NCBI RefSeq assembly: GCF_013127955.1
Contig: NZ_CP053435.1
Coordinates: 3,100,001 to 3,164,000, forward strand
Source of the DNA: Spirosoma taeanense
GTDB lineage: Bacteria; Bacteroidota; Bacteroidia; Cytophagales; Spirosomataceae
Direction of reading: 5' to 3'
DNA: 64,000 nt
Under the pieces are notes generated by a model. That model was given only the letters and a program-made list of their open reading frames with translations, had not been told where the DNA came from and searched no databases. Within the stretch, counting starts at the first letter, position 1, and the number at the start of each line of letters is the position of its first letter. Position numbers and translations under genes: made by a program. Below are positions 43,329 through 52,226 of the stretch, piece by piece.

Positions 43329-45909
43329 CCCACTTCAACGGATTGTTTTACTGGCGGGTCTGACGTATTTTCTGTCGGGTTGCGTAACGACGGAAAGCCT
43401 GCGAAACCAGTATCTGCTCACCGCCCAGACAGTGCGGGGTAACCGCACCGTTTCGACCGAAGAGCTCGAAAGCCTCATTCCGCAAAAGCCTAACCGACGG
43501 ATTCTGGGTCTGCCCATTACGCCCCCGCTCTGGTTCTATCAGCTTGGCCTGCGTAGGTACAACCGCGAAGCTGCCCTGCGGGAGCTTCAGGCCAAAACTA
43601 ATGAATTCGATCAGCAAAGCCAGCAGGTAGCCGATGATCCAAAGGCACTGCGGAAGCTAAACCGGCGCTACGGTCGTGAGTTAAAGCGGCTTCGTCTGAA
43701 AGCCGAAGAAGGCAACTGGGTCATGCGGAACCTCGGCGAACCTCCGTCCTATTTTTCGGCTCAGGACGCACAGGCCAACGCCGTAAAGATGCAGGAATAC
43801 CTGAAAAACAAAGGCTTTTTCAACGCCCGGACCACCTACTCACTCGATACGCTCCGGCGGGGCCGACAGGTTCGGGTCACCTACGGCGTTACCGAAAACG
43901 CGGGATTCTACCTGCGGACTGTCGACTACGACATTGCCGATCCGCGCGTGGATTCCCTTATCCGGAATTCGCTCGACAACTCGAAGCTGAAGGCAGGCGA
44001 CCGCTTTGACTTTGAGAACCTGGCCGCCGAAAAAATCCGTCTTGAATCGCTCCTGCGCGATCAGGGGTATTACGCCTTTTCGCGGCAGTACATCCGCGCT
44101 ACGGACGTAGACACGACCCGCCGGGGCAGCGACCGGCTGATTCCGGGCGACTCCCTGCACCGTTACGTCGATGTGTACGTGCAGGTGCTGAACCCACCCG
44201 GCCAGACGGCCCACCCGATCTACCGCATCGGTGACGTTGAGGTACGGATCAGCCCTGGCGAGACAATCACGGGGGAGTCGCAGGCGACGGGCGCACCGGC
44301 GGGGCTGGATACGGTTAACCGCAATGGTATCACGTATCTGCTGGGCGGACGTAACATTTCGACCCGGCTGCTGGACGCCAAGATTCTGCTTCGGCCGGGT
44401 CAGCTCTACAACCAGACCGACTACCGCGACACCCAGCGGCAACTGTTTCTGCTGAATCAGTTCAAATTCGTTAACCTCAACTTCACCGACACCACCAACC
44501 GGCGGCTGCGAACGCTTATTACGGCGACTCCGCTGGACAAATACGAAGCCACCGCCGAAGGAGGACTGACGGTATTGTATCAGAGTCAGGGCTATCCCGG
44601 CTATTTCGGCAGCCTGATCTTTCGGGTCCGGAACCTGTTTGGGGGCCTGGAAACGTTTGAAACCTCGGTTCGCTATGGTCTGGAAGCGCAAACGGGCTTC
44701 CTGACCAATACCGGCAACAGCCCGGATGTTTATAGCTCGCAGGAGTTAAGTCTGAGTAGTTCGCTGATTTTCCCGCAGATTCTGTTTCCAGGTCGGCTTC
44801 GGTTCGGTTTCAGTCGCTATAACCCCCGCACTCAGGTTAGCCTGAGCTATAACAATACCTTCCGCCCCGACTTCCTGCGGTCGCTGCTCCGGGCGACAAT
44901 GGCCTACAACTGGCAGACAACCCTCACAAAGCAATTCAGCTTTCTGATTGCCGACATAAACCTGATTAACGCCAGCTTTAACACCAGCAAGCCGGAACTG
45001 GGCGAAGCGTTCCGGCGGCAACTGGAGCAGCAGCGAAGACTGGGCAGCACGGTGTACCTGAGCTTTCGGCGTTCACTCAGTTCCAGTTTCAGCTTTGCTT
45101 ATACCTACAACACGAACATTCCCAACCAGAACCGGCGGGCCAACTTCCTGCGCACTGTGGTTGAATCGGGCGGCACCACGCTGAACCTGTTCCCCGATCG
45201 GGTGGTCGAACGATGGAGCGATTCATCGGTCACGGGGCTTCAGTTTTATAAATTTCTGCGGCTGAACGTCGATTTTCGGCATTACGTCCCCCTGCGTTCG
45301 CGCACAACGCTTGCCTTCCGGGTCAATACGGGCATTGCCTACGGCTATGGTCCGCAGAACGCCGTACCCTACGAAAAATTCTTTTTTGCCGGTGGCAGCA
45401 ACAGCGTTCGGGCATGGCTACCGCGCCGGTTAGGGCCAGGCGCTGCTTATCCTTATCTGGACGACCCCGCAACGCCCGCCCTCAATGGAAACAACCAGTT
45501 CATCTACCGATTCGAACAACCCGGCAACCTTCTGCTGGAAGGCTCCGCTGAACTGCGCGGTCGGCTGTTTCATCTGGTAGCCGACGTCAACGGGGCTTTG
45601 TTTGTCGATGCGGGGAATGTCTGGGCGTTACGCAACAGCGCCAGCCGCCCCGGCTCCGTCTTCCAGCTCGACACCTTTGTACCGCAGATTGCCGTGGGGA
45701 CGGGCGTCGGCCTGCGGCTGGATTTTTCGTTTTTTCTCATCCGCTTCGATGGCGGCATCAAGGTCTGGGACCCCGCCCGACGCTATCTAGACCCCAACGA
45801 AGGTGGCCTGGTCGATGATCGGTTCATTCTGCCCAAGTTTTCATTACGTCGACTGACCAGCGGCCCCAACCCCTTAGTGATTAATTTCGGTATCGGTTAT
45901 CCGTTCTAA
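43285..45909 (+). CDS. tamL: TamL-type Omp85 outer-membrane assembly lipoprotein (BamA/TamA family)
   Basis: A large outer-membrane barrel protein with POTRA repeats. The lipoprotein signal is clear (IVLLAGLTYFLSGC, with Cys as lipidation site), which distinguishes TamL from BamA. The region to about residue 350 contains POTRA-like units (LKNKGFFNARTTYSL; LLRDQGYYAFSRQYI), and the rest is a 16-strand barrel with the Omp85 signature near KFFFAGGSNSVRAWLPRRLGPG and a terminal GIGYPF. The start is uncertain: ATGs at 43243, 43252, 43264 and 43285 are in frame, and all those codons lie in or before a repeat element. I chose 43285 to give the shortest signal peptide. It probably works with a TamB-like protein encoded elsewhere. 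Confidence 0.88.
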   Translation: MYDWLPDAASYTIHHPLQRIVLLAGLTYFLSGCVTTESLRNQYLLTAQTVRGNRTVSTEELESLIPQKPNRRILGLPITPPLWFYQLGLRRYNREAALRELQAKTNEFDQQSQQVADDPKALRKLNRRYGRELKRLRLKAEEGNWVMRNLGEPPSYFSAQDAQANAVKMQEYLKNKGFFNARTTYSLDTLRRGRQVRVTYGVTENAGFYLRTVDYDIADPRVDSLIRNSLDNSKLKAGDRFDFENLAAEKIRLESLLRDQGYYAFSRQYIRATDVDTTRRGSDRLIPGDSLHRYVDVYVQVLNPPGQTAHPIYRIGDVEVRISPGETITGESQATGAPAGLDTVNRNGITYLLGGRNISTRLLDAKILLRPGQLYNQTDYRDTQRQLFLLNQFKFVNLNFTDTTNRRLRTLITATPLDKYEATAEGGLTVLYQSQGYPGYFGSLIFRVRNLFGGLETFETSVRYGLEAQTGFLTNTGNSPDVYSSQELSLSSSLIFPQILFPGRLRFGFSRYNPRTQVSLSYNNTFRPDFLRSLLRATMAYNWQTTLTKQFSFLIADINLINASFNTSKPELGEAFRRQLEQQRRLGSTVYLSFRRSLSSSFSFAYTYNTNIPNQNRRANFLRTVVESGGTTLNLFPDRVVERWSDSSVTGLQFYKFLRLNVDFRHYVPLRSRTTLAFRVNTGIAYGYGPQNAVPYEKFFFAGGSNSVRAWLPRRLGPGAAYPYLDDPATPALNGNNQFIYRFEQPGNLLLEGSAELRGRLFHLVADVNGALFVDAGNVWALRNSASRPGSVFQLDTFVPQIAVGTGVGLRLDFSFFLIRFDGGIKVWDPARRYLDPNEGGLVDDRFILPKFSLRRLTSGPNPLVINFGIGYPF

Positions 45910-45946
45910 CAACCACCTTTTCCGTTTCAACACTGCTTATGGTTAT

Positions 45947-46552
45947 TCACCGATTCAGCCTGGCTAGCCAGACTGTGTGATGACCGCAGGTTGCATCGTC
46001 CACCACGTGAGAAACGACTTCAAAGCCCTGCTCCTGTAGTAAACTCTCGTACTCAGCTGTATCTAGGCTGGCGTGATACAGCGGATCACCCTGATACTCG
46101 CCAATGGCCTCGCCATACGAGGAACCGCTCGTGAATAACAGAGCTGCTTTCGGTGCAGCGTACCTGCGAAAAACCGAAAACATGCCGCGCTGATCGGCGT
46201 GATTCAGGTGAAAGAAACTATCCCAGGCCAGAACCCCCTGAAATTGCTTCCCAGGCACTCTATTCCGCATATCCCCCACTATCCATTCCTGATCCGGAAA
46301 GCGATTCCGGCATAAATCAATGAACGTATGTGACGTATCGACGCCGGTAACCGAACAACCTTGCTCAATTAAATAACGGGCTATAGGCTCGCCCATGCCG
46401 CACCCTAAATCGAGGATGGAAGCATTATGACCGGCAATCGCCAGAAACCGATCAAGCCATGCTTTTTCGAATAGGCTCCGGGTTCGGTCCTTGTCCCAGG
46501 TCGAGGCATGCCGTTGATACAACCCAATAATATCTTCTGAACTGGATGGCAT
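45947..46552 (-). CDS. Class I SAM-dependent methyltransferase
   Basis: A 201-residue seven-strand methyltransferase. Motif I is ILDLGCGMGEPIARYL, the acidic residue after strand 2 lies in VTGVDTSHTFIDL, and motif II/III appear as WIVGDMRNR and GVLAWDSFFHL. The N-terminal YQRHASTWDKDRTRSLFEKAW is typical of small-molecule methyltransferases of the Methyltransf_11/25 type. A C-terminal CGHHTVWLAR completes the fold. It is convergent with tamL and not linked to a biosynthetic cluster, so the substrate is unknown. Confidence 0.85.
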   Translation of the reverse strand: MPSSSEDIIGLYQRHASTWDKDRTRSLFEKAWLDRFLAIAGHNASILDLGCGMGEPIARYLIEQGCSVTGVDTSHTFIDLCRNRFPDQEWIVGDMRNRVPGKQFQGVLAWDSFFHLNHADQRGMFSVFRRYAAPKAALLFTSGSSYGEAIGEYQGDPLYHASLDTAEYESLLQEQGFEVVSHVVDDATCGHHTVWLARLNR

Positions 46553-46738
46553 ATTCGTTTCAATTAATTCATTGAATGGTTTCTAAACCGGCAGTCTGTT
46601 AAGTAGGACTATTCGCTTGCCTGTTCATTGAACGCATTCAGGTAAAGCGCAGTGCCATCAGGAGCTGGGACCCGTCGAAGCAGGCACTGGCTCGTAAACA
46701 GGCAAACCGTTTGCCAATAAACCGAAATCCGTTAACTT

Positions 46739-48310
46739 ATGGGCATGAAACATCTTCTCCTGGGCATTGCCGCCTGTTTTTTTGCTTCGGCTCCGGGCGT
46801 TGCCCAACAGGCCACCAACACGCTGCCCCGCGTTGCCATTGCGGGATTAGGTATTGAATCCAGCACATTCTCACCAGCCGTTACGCACGAAGAAGCCTTT
46901 CACGCCCGCTACAGCGGTGAGGTGTTTAACGCTTATCCGTTCATGATGGGCGCAGCGCCCCTGCGTAAACAGGCTCGCTGGTTTCCTGCCGTCGTCGGTA
47001 AATCATTGCCGGGCGGGGCTGTCACGCGCGAAGCGTATGAATCGCTGGTGCATAAGATGCTGGATTCACTTAAAAAGTACGGCCCCTACGACGGCCTGTA
47101 TTTCGACATCCACGGAGCTATGAGCGTTAAAGGACTCGACGATCCGGAGGGCGATCTGATTACCCGCATCCGCGATGTGGTTGGCTATAAAACCCTGATT
47201 TCAACCTCCATGGACCTGCACGGCAACGTATCGGAACGGCTGGCGCAGAACACCGACCTGATGACCTGCTACCGCATGGCGCCCCATGAAGACGCCATGC
47301 AGACCAAAGAACGAGCCGTCGTTAACCTGCTCGCACGGCTCAAAAGCGGGAAGGGCAAACCCGCTTACAAAGCCCTGATCACCGTACCTATTCTCTTACC
47401 GGGCGAAAAAACCAGCACGCGGATTGAACCCGGCCGAAGCCTGTATGCCGACGTAGAGCCGCTGGCCGATAAGCAGCCGGGTGTTGTTGATGCCGGTATC
47501 TGGATTGGTTACGCCTGGGCCGATGAACCCCGCAACCACGCAGCCGTTATGGTCGTTGGCGACGATAAAACCAAAGTAACCCAGACCGCCGAAAAGCTGG
47601 CCACTAACTTCTGGAACGTCCGGAATCAGTTCGGCTTCGTAGCACCCACGGGTGCGCTGGATGAGGTGCTGACCAAAGCCATCACCAGTACTAAACGCCC
47701 GTTTTACATCAGCGACACGGGCGACAACCCCACGGCTGGTGGTGCGGGCGACGTAACCTGGACACTTACAGAGATTCTGAAACGGTCCGAATTCAGGAAG
47801 CCAGACGGCCCTACGCTGATCTACGCGTCGATTCCCGACCCCGGATTCGTAAAAAAAGCAATGGCCGCCGGCGTGGGCGGACACATAGAAGGCACGGCCG
47901 GCGCCATTGTCGATAATCGCTTTGCGCCACCGGTCTTCCTCAACGGTACAGTCGAGTCAATCGTTAAGGGCGACAAGGATGCCGAGGTGGAAGTGGTGGT
48001 AAAAATGGGCAGTGTGCACGCAATCGTTACCCAGAAGCGCAAACCCTACCACGAAGAAAAAGATTTCACGCGTCTGGGTCTCAATCCGCGTACGGCCGAC
48101 ATTGTCGTCGTCAAGATTGGTTACCTCCAGCCGGAATTGTATGAGATGCAGAAAGACTGGATTATGGCCCTGACTCCCGGTGGTGTCGATCAGGATCTGT
48201 TCCGGCTGACCTACAAGCGCATTCAGCGCCCCATGTTCCCCTTTGACAAAGAGATGAAAACCCCGGACTTATCCGCCAAACTGATACCCGTTTCAGGAAT
48301 GGCGAAGTAA
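46739..48310 (+). CDS. Secreted M81-family metallopeptidase (MlrC-like)
   Basis: A 523-residue protein with a signal peptide (MKHLLLGIAACFFASAPGVAQQ). The MlrC/DUF1485 domains are clear: RVAIAGLGIESSTFSPAVT at the start of the mature part, YDGLYFDIHGAMS, SMDLHGNVSE and SDTGDNPTAGGAGDVTW. The family is named after MlrC, which opens linear microcystin or its fragments, but most members occur in organisms that never meet microcystin and their substrates are unknown. The start is at 46739 or two codons later at 46745. No related gene is adjacent; the AT-rich island begins right after it. Confidence 0.88.
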   Translation: MGMKHLLLGIAACFFASAPGVAQQATNTLPRVAIAGLGIESSTFSPAVTHEEAFHARYSGEVFNAYPFMMGAAPLRKQARWFPAVVGKSLPGGAVTREAYESLVHKMLDSLKKYGPYDGLYFDIHGAMSVKGLDDPEGDLITRIRDVVGYKTLISTSMDLHGNVSERLAQNTDLMTCYRMAPHEDAMQTKERAVVNLLARLKSGKGKPAYKALITVPILLPGEKTSTRIEPGRSLYADVEPLADKQPGVVDAGIWIGYAWADEPRNHAAVMVVGDDKTKVTQTAEKLATNFWNVRNQFGFVAPTGALDEVLTKAITSTKRPFYISDTGDNPTAGGAGDVTWTLTEILKRSEFRKPDGPTLIYASIPDPGFVKKAMAAGVGGHIEGTAGAIVDNRFAPPVFLNGTVESIVKGDKDAEVEVVVKMGSVHAIVTQKRKPYHEEKDFTRLGLNPRTADIVVVKIGYLQPELYEMQKDWIMALTPGGVDQDLFRLTYKRIQRPMFPFDKEMKTPDLSAKLIPVSGMAK

Positions 48311-48395
48311 CGCAGCGCCCTTTTACCGGAGAATAGGATCAGCATCCGGCACAGCGCAACAGGGCCTGTTGCCCTGGTTCAGGTATAGAGGCCCC

Positions 48396-48614
48396 CTATT
48401 TCTTCAGCCAGTCCCTGAAACTTGCAGGCTGGACTGAAAGCCAACTGTGACAAAATGCTAACGAAAAATAAAGTAATGTTCCAGTTGAGAGAATGGATGC
48501 TTTACCTGTCAAGTTGGTAGCTCCCCAATAAATAATACCTGTGACCGGAATTATTCCAGTCATAACCACGACAATCATGAATTTAAGCAGGGCAATCATA
48601 CGAATGGGTGGCAT
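48396..48614 (-). CDS. Small two-helix membrane protein, unknown
   Basis: A 72-residue frame with two hydrophobic segments (IALLKFMIVVVMTGIIPVTGIIYW and TGTLLYFSLAFCHSWL) and a basic C-terminus. No family was recognised. Composition is AT-richer than the genes to its left and it marks the beginning of the accessory island. It may be a genuine small membrane protein; the evidence is only the hydrophobic pattern. Confidence 0.4.
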   Translation of the reverse strand: MPPIRMIALLKFMIVVVMTGIIPVTGIIYWGATNLTGKASILSTGTLLYFSLAFCHSWLSVQPASFRDWLKK

Positions 48615-49131
48615 AGACGTGATTGTATTGTTCTATTCCTTTGACTACGGGCTTACTCTTTAGGGCGGTTACGTTGTCACCCGAAATACAGCATAGTAAA
48701 TCCAAAAATGCGCTATTGTGCCATGCGGACTACCGGCTGGAACTTGCTCATTGCTTTTACGCCTGGCCTCGCAACCAATGCCAACAGGGGTTGATGGGGT
48801 GGACGCCAGCTACTTAAAACAAATATAGCTGCGGCCTTTATGCATTCATTTGGCGGTACACCCAAATTACAAACCACTGATAATCAAGAATTACTCAAAG
48901 GATAATTTAACAGTTCTTCTGGGTTCGTTCGCCCGCGAACACGGTGGCGGTTGGGCTGCAAACCCTCCTTCGGGACGAGCGTCCTGTCGACGGAGGTTGA
49001 TTCTACTGACCACAAAGCCGAACTATGCTACTCATTTTAAGCAACCGACTTTACTGAACGGTGTTCTATCGAATGTGATGTACCTAACCGTCTCAGCTAT
49101 CCTAATCTGTCAACCTAAATCCATACCTCAA
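48615..49131. other. Non-coding left border of the AT-rich island
   Basis: 516 bp with no credible gene: short frames on the plus strand have no protein-like pattern. It contains repeat S1 (48950-48996). An earlier palindromic stretch GTTCGTTCGCCCGCGAAC is at 48923-48940. The right end leads to the 3' end of the nuclease-peptidase gene. Confidence 0.5.
48950..48996. repeat. Repeat S1, related to S2 across the ImmA cassette
   Basis: 47 bp beginning GTTGGGCTG, with inner hairpin GGAC-GAGC-GTCC and CTGTCG near its right end. The repeat at 52149-52196 has the same start, similar length and about three quarters identical bases by eye. The two lie on opposite sides of the ImmA gene pair. Confidence 0.6.
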
Positions 49132-50439
49132 TTAGTCAAAATTTGGATATAAACGACGAATAATCTGACCAACAGTTTCTTGGCTACGCTCGAATGAAAT
49201 TAAATTCAATGTTTCAAGCTTAATAGTGGCGCTTGTCTTCGTTGTTCTAAAGAAGGTAGCTAGGTCACCGGTAATTGCATGAAAATCATCAATATTACAG
49301 CGTTGCCGATCCACATATAAATTTTTATTAGGACTTAATCCAATGCTGGTTTTTATGTGTTTTAAGCGTTTCAAAAATGCAGGTGTAGGCATGATCAAAC
49401 TATTGGCAAAAGTATTAGCTTGCCATTCGATCCAGCCTCGATCACTGTTAATTTGATACTTGTCCAAATCATAGCGGAAATCTGAATCTTCCATTGATTC
49501 ATAAGCTGACTGTGAGATAGAGCATTTATTGTGTAAAAAGTAATGACCAATTTCATGGCCTTTTATAAAATTTAATCGGCTCGAATCTTGTAACGATGTA
49601 AGAATTTCAATTCGGCGTTGATTAAAAATACACCTACTCTGAATCATCCTATTACTAGAATCTAAGCCTATATAAGGTACGTAGCTAATCTCCAATTCAA
49701 AAACGTCATACAAGTACTGTTCAAAAGTAGGCCAATGCAAGGCATTCTCTCTAGCCTGTCTGTGGGGATAGTAATCGGCAAGTATCTCATTGACAATGTC
49801 CTCAATTTCTGAGCGGCTTAAGATGGGGATTATGTCACGTTGTTCTATCACTTCAGCATTTAACCCGAATAGAAATGCTTTTATTAAATTATTCTCGATA
49901 ACACGCATCCATTTCAGATGGATGTACTGTTTAGTAGGGATGTCTGATTCTAAATCAATTATATCAGGTAGTATAAAATCAATTTCTTCTTCTTGTTGTC
50001 GAAAGCGATTTGCCTTATGAAGAATAATATTAAATGTTAATTGAGAAGAAGCTTCGATAAGCATCATTCCGCCTGTTCGAGCGAAATTAAACGAACCTTC
50101 TTGAAATCCATTCCGAGTAATGAAAACACCTTTACAATTGACTCCGGTAACCTCCTGAATTTTCTTTTCAAATTCTTCTAAATCATTAATCGGCACTTTC
50201 CCTTTATAATCTTTACATTCAATTAAATAAAGTAATGAGAAATTAGCTGCGCCTTCAGGCCATACTTCGATTGAGAGGTCAAATATTATGTCGGATTGCC
50301 GACGACAAGAATAATATCCTTTTTTTTGAAAGATACGGCATATACTTGGGAGAGGGCCTAGCTGAAAATTATCTAACAATCGTTTTATTAAAATAAAGCA
50401 CTCATTTTCAAACTTATCTCCTTTCAAAACGGTGTTCAT
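49132..50439 (-). CDS. PD-(D/E)xK nuclease-like domain fused to ImmA/IrrE-type metallopeptidase
   Basis: A 435-residue two-domain protein. Residues about 1-145 resemble a restriction-endonuclease-like fold of the Mrr type: Asp50 (RQSDIIFDL), then Glu74-x-Lys76 (LIECKDYKG), a PD-(D/E)xK constellation, and GVFITRNGFQEGS. Residues about 240-400 are an M78/ImmA-like zinc peptidase: HEIGHYFLH with His295, Glu296 and His299, and the downstream EWQANTFANSLIMP carrying the third ligand Glu. The middle (150-240) has no recognised domain. The gene is AT-rich, unlike the neighbouring core genes. It lies 56 bp downstream of another ImmA fusion gene and is likely cotranscribed. Function unknown; a defence or stress-triggered effector is plausible. 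The first domain call is by motif only. Confidence 0.75.
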   Translation of the reverse strand: MNTVLKGDKFENECFILIKRLLDNFQLGPLPSICRIFQKKGYYSCRRQSDIIFDLSIEVWPEGAANFSLLYLIECKDYKGKVPINDLEEFEKKIQEVTGVNCKGVFITRNGFQEGSFNFARTGGMMLIEASSQLTFNIILHKANRFRQQEEEIDFILPDIIDLESDIPTKQYIHLKWMRVIENNLIKAFLFGLNAEVIEQRDIIPILSRSEIEDIVNEILADYYPHRQARENALHWPTFEQYLYDVFELEISYVPYIGLDSSNRMIQSRCIFNQRRIEILTSLQDSSRLNFIKGHEIGHYFLHNKCSISQSAYESMEDSDFRYDLDKYQINSDRGWIEWQANTFANSLIMPTPAFLKRLKHIKTSIGLSPNKNLYVDRQRCNIDDFHAITGDLATFFRTTKTSATIKLETLNLISFERSQETVGQIIRRLYPNFD

Positions 50440-50495
50440 AAGCAGCCAATATCGTACTCTATTGCATGGTTTTAACGGCTAAGGTAAGCATTTTA

Positions 50496-51893
50496 TCAAA
50501 AATCTATCAAGTCTAATTCCTCTAACCTGATAGCCATTGCCTCTATAGAAACTTGAAAAATTTTAGCCATAGAATTGAAAGGCCTAAAATTATAATACTC
50601 ACATTTTGCTATAATTCGAGAAAGGTCTCGTTTAATTCTTAACTTTTTACGAAGCTCGTAAGCCGAGCCATTTGTAAGCAAACGGGCATTTTCATCAGTA
50701 ATCGCAAATTGTTCAGTCTGAAACAATTCATAAAACAACTGAACTACGATTTTTCTTGGCATTAAAAATGTCGCTGCAAATCTGTCCGCTTGTATTTCTT
50801 CAATTGATCTGGCCCGTCCTGTTTCCGAGCCATCTAATGGTAAATCCCGATGGAGTATAAGTTTGTCGTGTAACAAGGCATGCCCAAGCTCATGAGCTGT
50901 TGTAAAATTGATGACATCGGGTTTATACATATCAGAGATTCTAATAGTAAAATCTTCGTTATTAATAATACCAGCTACCTCTTCGTTGCGCTCATTGACA
51001 CCTAACGTGTGAACTTTATGAAATGCGTACTGTAAAAGCCCGATCACTTTTTCCGGCTTCAAAACGCCAAGTACATTATTGGGAGATTTGGGCCCCCAAA
51101 TCAATTCTCTGTATTCCCACAAGGCATTCTGAATACGTCTTGCCAAATTTTCTATATCCTCATGGGAGACCTTAGTTTTTCCGTACAACAATTTTCTAAT
51201 TTCAACAAACTCTGCCAAGAAATCACCTTTTCTATCTGCTTCCTCATCAAGAGTATTCATTAATCTGATGTTCTCTTTGCTGAGGTTTTCAAATTCTTTT
51301 TGTAATTCTTTTTTTTGAATTTGTACCGAATTAGTCCATATGCTTTTAGGGAATGATTGAAGATTCAAACTAATAATAGAAATGCAGCCAGTAAGCCCTG
51401 AAAGTGAACTTCCCAATGCTACACTAGAATCACCCCTAGCTGATTTGAATCCTTTATCAAAAACAATTGTAGAATATTCCCCAAGTTGAATACATAGTTT
51501 TGCGATCTCCATCGGAATTTCCGTTGACTTTCTTAGTGCGCGGAGCGATTCTCCATGAAGGTCATTTTTTATTTTTTGATTTTTTTCATTATCTCGTTCA
51601 ATTCTTTTTTTTATTGATATATCAAATTGTACTGAATCTTCTTCGAATAAAGCTTCTAATTTTGGACTAATATTTTCTATAATATTGTTCCTAATATCTT
51701 CAAACTCACTCTTGCAATGGGAGTAAGTTTTAGTTCTTTTCGGATCAAGTGTCAGTTCGATAACCGTCAGTAAAAGCTTGCAACTTAAAATTCCATTGAG
51801 GGCTGCTGCGCTACCAGAACCAGGTTTATGGCTACCTGCGCCAATTTTATCCAGTAGATGACGGGTTGGAAGTTGTAGCAGGTCAAAAGTCAT
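50496..51893 (-). CDS. Cyclodeaminase (FTCD-C)-like domain fused to ImmA/IrrE-type metallopeptidase
   Basis: A 465-residue protein of unusual build. Residues 1-215 resemble the helical formiminotransferase-cyclodeaminase family: LLDKIGAGSHKPGSGSAAAL corresponds to the family's PGGGSVAAL start, and ARGDSSVALGSSLSGLTGC to the internal GVAAAL segment with its Asp. Residues about 215-280 form a linker. Residues 285-440 are an ImmA/M78 peptidase: AHELGHALLHD (His334, Glu335, His338) and EEIQADRFAATFLMP with the third ligand Glu, then AKIFQVSIEAMAIRLEELDL, the usual C-terminal helix-turn-like ending. It is first of a two-gene AT-rich unit with the nuclease-ImmA gene. Whether the first domain binds folate is unknown. 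Confidence 0.75.
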   Translation of the reverse strand: MTFDLLQLPTRHLLDKIGAGSHKPGSGSAAALNGILSCKLLLTVIELTLDPKRTKTYSHCKSEFEDIRNNIIENISPKLEALFEEDSVQFDISIKKRIERDNEKNQKIKNDLHGESLRALRKSTEIPMEIAKLCIQLGEYSTIVFDKGFKSARGDSSVALGSSLSGLTGCISIISLNLQSFPKSIWTNSVQIQKKELQKEFENLSKENIRLMNTLDEEADRKGDFLAEFVEIRKLLYGKTKVSHEDIENLARRIQNALWEYRELIWGPKSPNNVLGVLKPEKVIGLLQYAFHKVHTLGVNERNEEVAGIINNEDFTIRISDMYKPDVINFTTAHELGHALLHDKLILHRDLPLDGSETGRARSIEEIQADRFAATFLMPRKIVVQLFYELFQTEQFAITDENARLLTNGSAYELRKKLRIKRDLSRIIAKCEYYNFRPFNSMAKIFQVSIEAMAIRLEELDLIDF

Positions 51894-52226
51894 AAGGATA
51901 TAACAACTTGGTTTATGTAAATATAGCGCATTTTGAGTTTTCTTCAGCTAAAACACGTGGGGCGTCCGCCCTGTCAACCGCAACTCGACCGACGAGCAAA
52001 ACCTGACCTCCGAGAGGTGCTAATTGTCGCAGCAACGCTGGCAAACAAGCATTTCTTTGACCGGTTCACCCAACACTCCTAAGTGTTGATGGATAATAAC
52101 ATTGCGTCACTGAACAAAACCCACTCCTAACCTTTACACACTCAGTCAGTTGGGCTGAAAACTTTCCTGCGAGACGTGCTCTCTGTCGCTCGAAGGACGT
52201 AATTGCGGAAAAAGGATAAAGTGAAT
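51894..52226. other. Non-coding spacer with repeats between cassette genes
   Basis: 332 bp without a credible gene. It contains S2b (51958-51980, TGGGGCGTCC...TGTCAACCG) and S2 (52149-52196), plus a short hairpin CACTCCTAAGTGTTG near 52072-52087. The promoter of the minus-strand ImmA unit should lie at its left end. Confidence 0.5.
52149..52196. repeat. Repeat S2, related to S1
   Basis: 48 bp beginning GTTGGGCTG and ending in CTGTCGCTCGAAGG, with imperfect internal self-complementarity (CGAG.C / G.CGCTCG). Same orientation as S1 at 48950. Confidence 0.6.

Noticed and set aside
48905-48956. Possible integron attC site (ATTTAAC ... GTTGGGC)
   Set aside because: The core boxes fit RYYYAAC/GTTRRRY, but the inner arms do not pair and the span is shorter than known attC sites; no integrase is present.
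48850-49152. 100-codon plus-strand frame at the island border
   Set aside because: Runs through repeat S1 and the 3' end of the nuclease-peptidase gene without a protein-like pattern.
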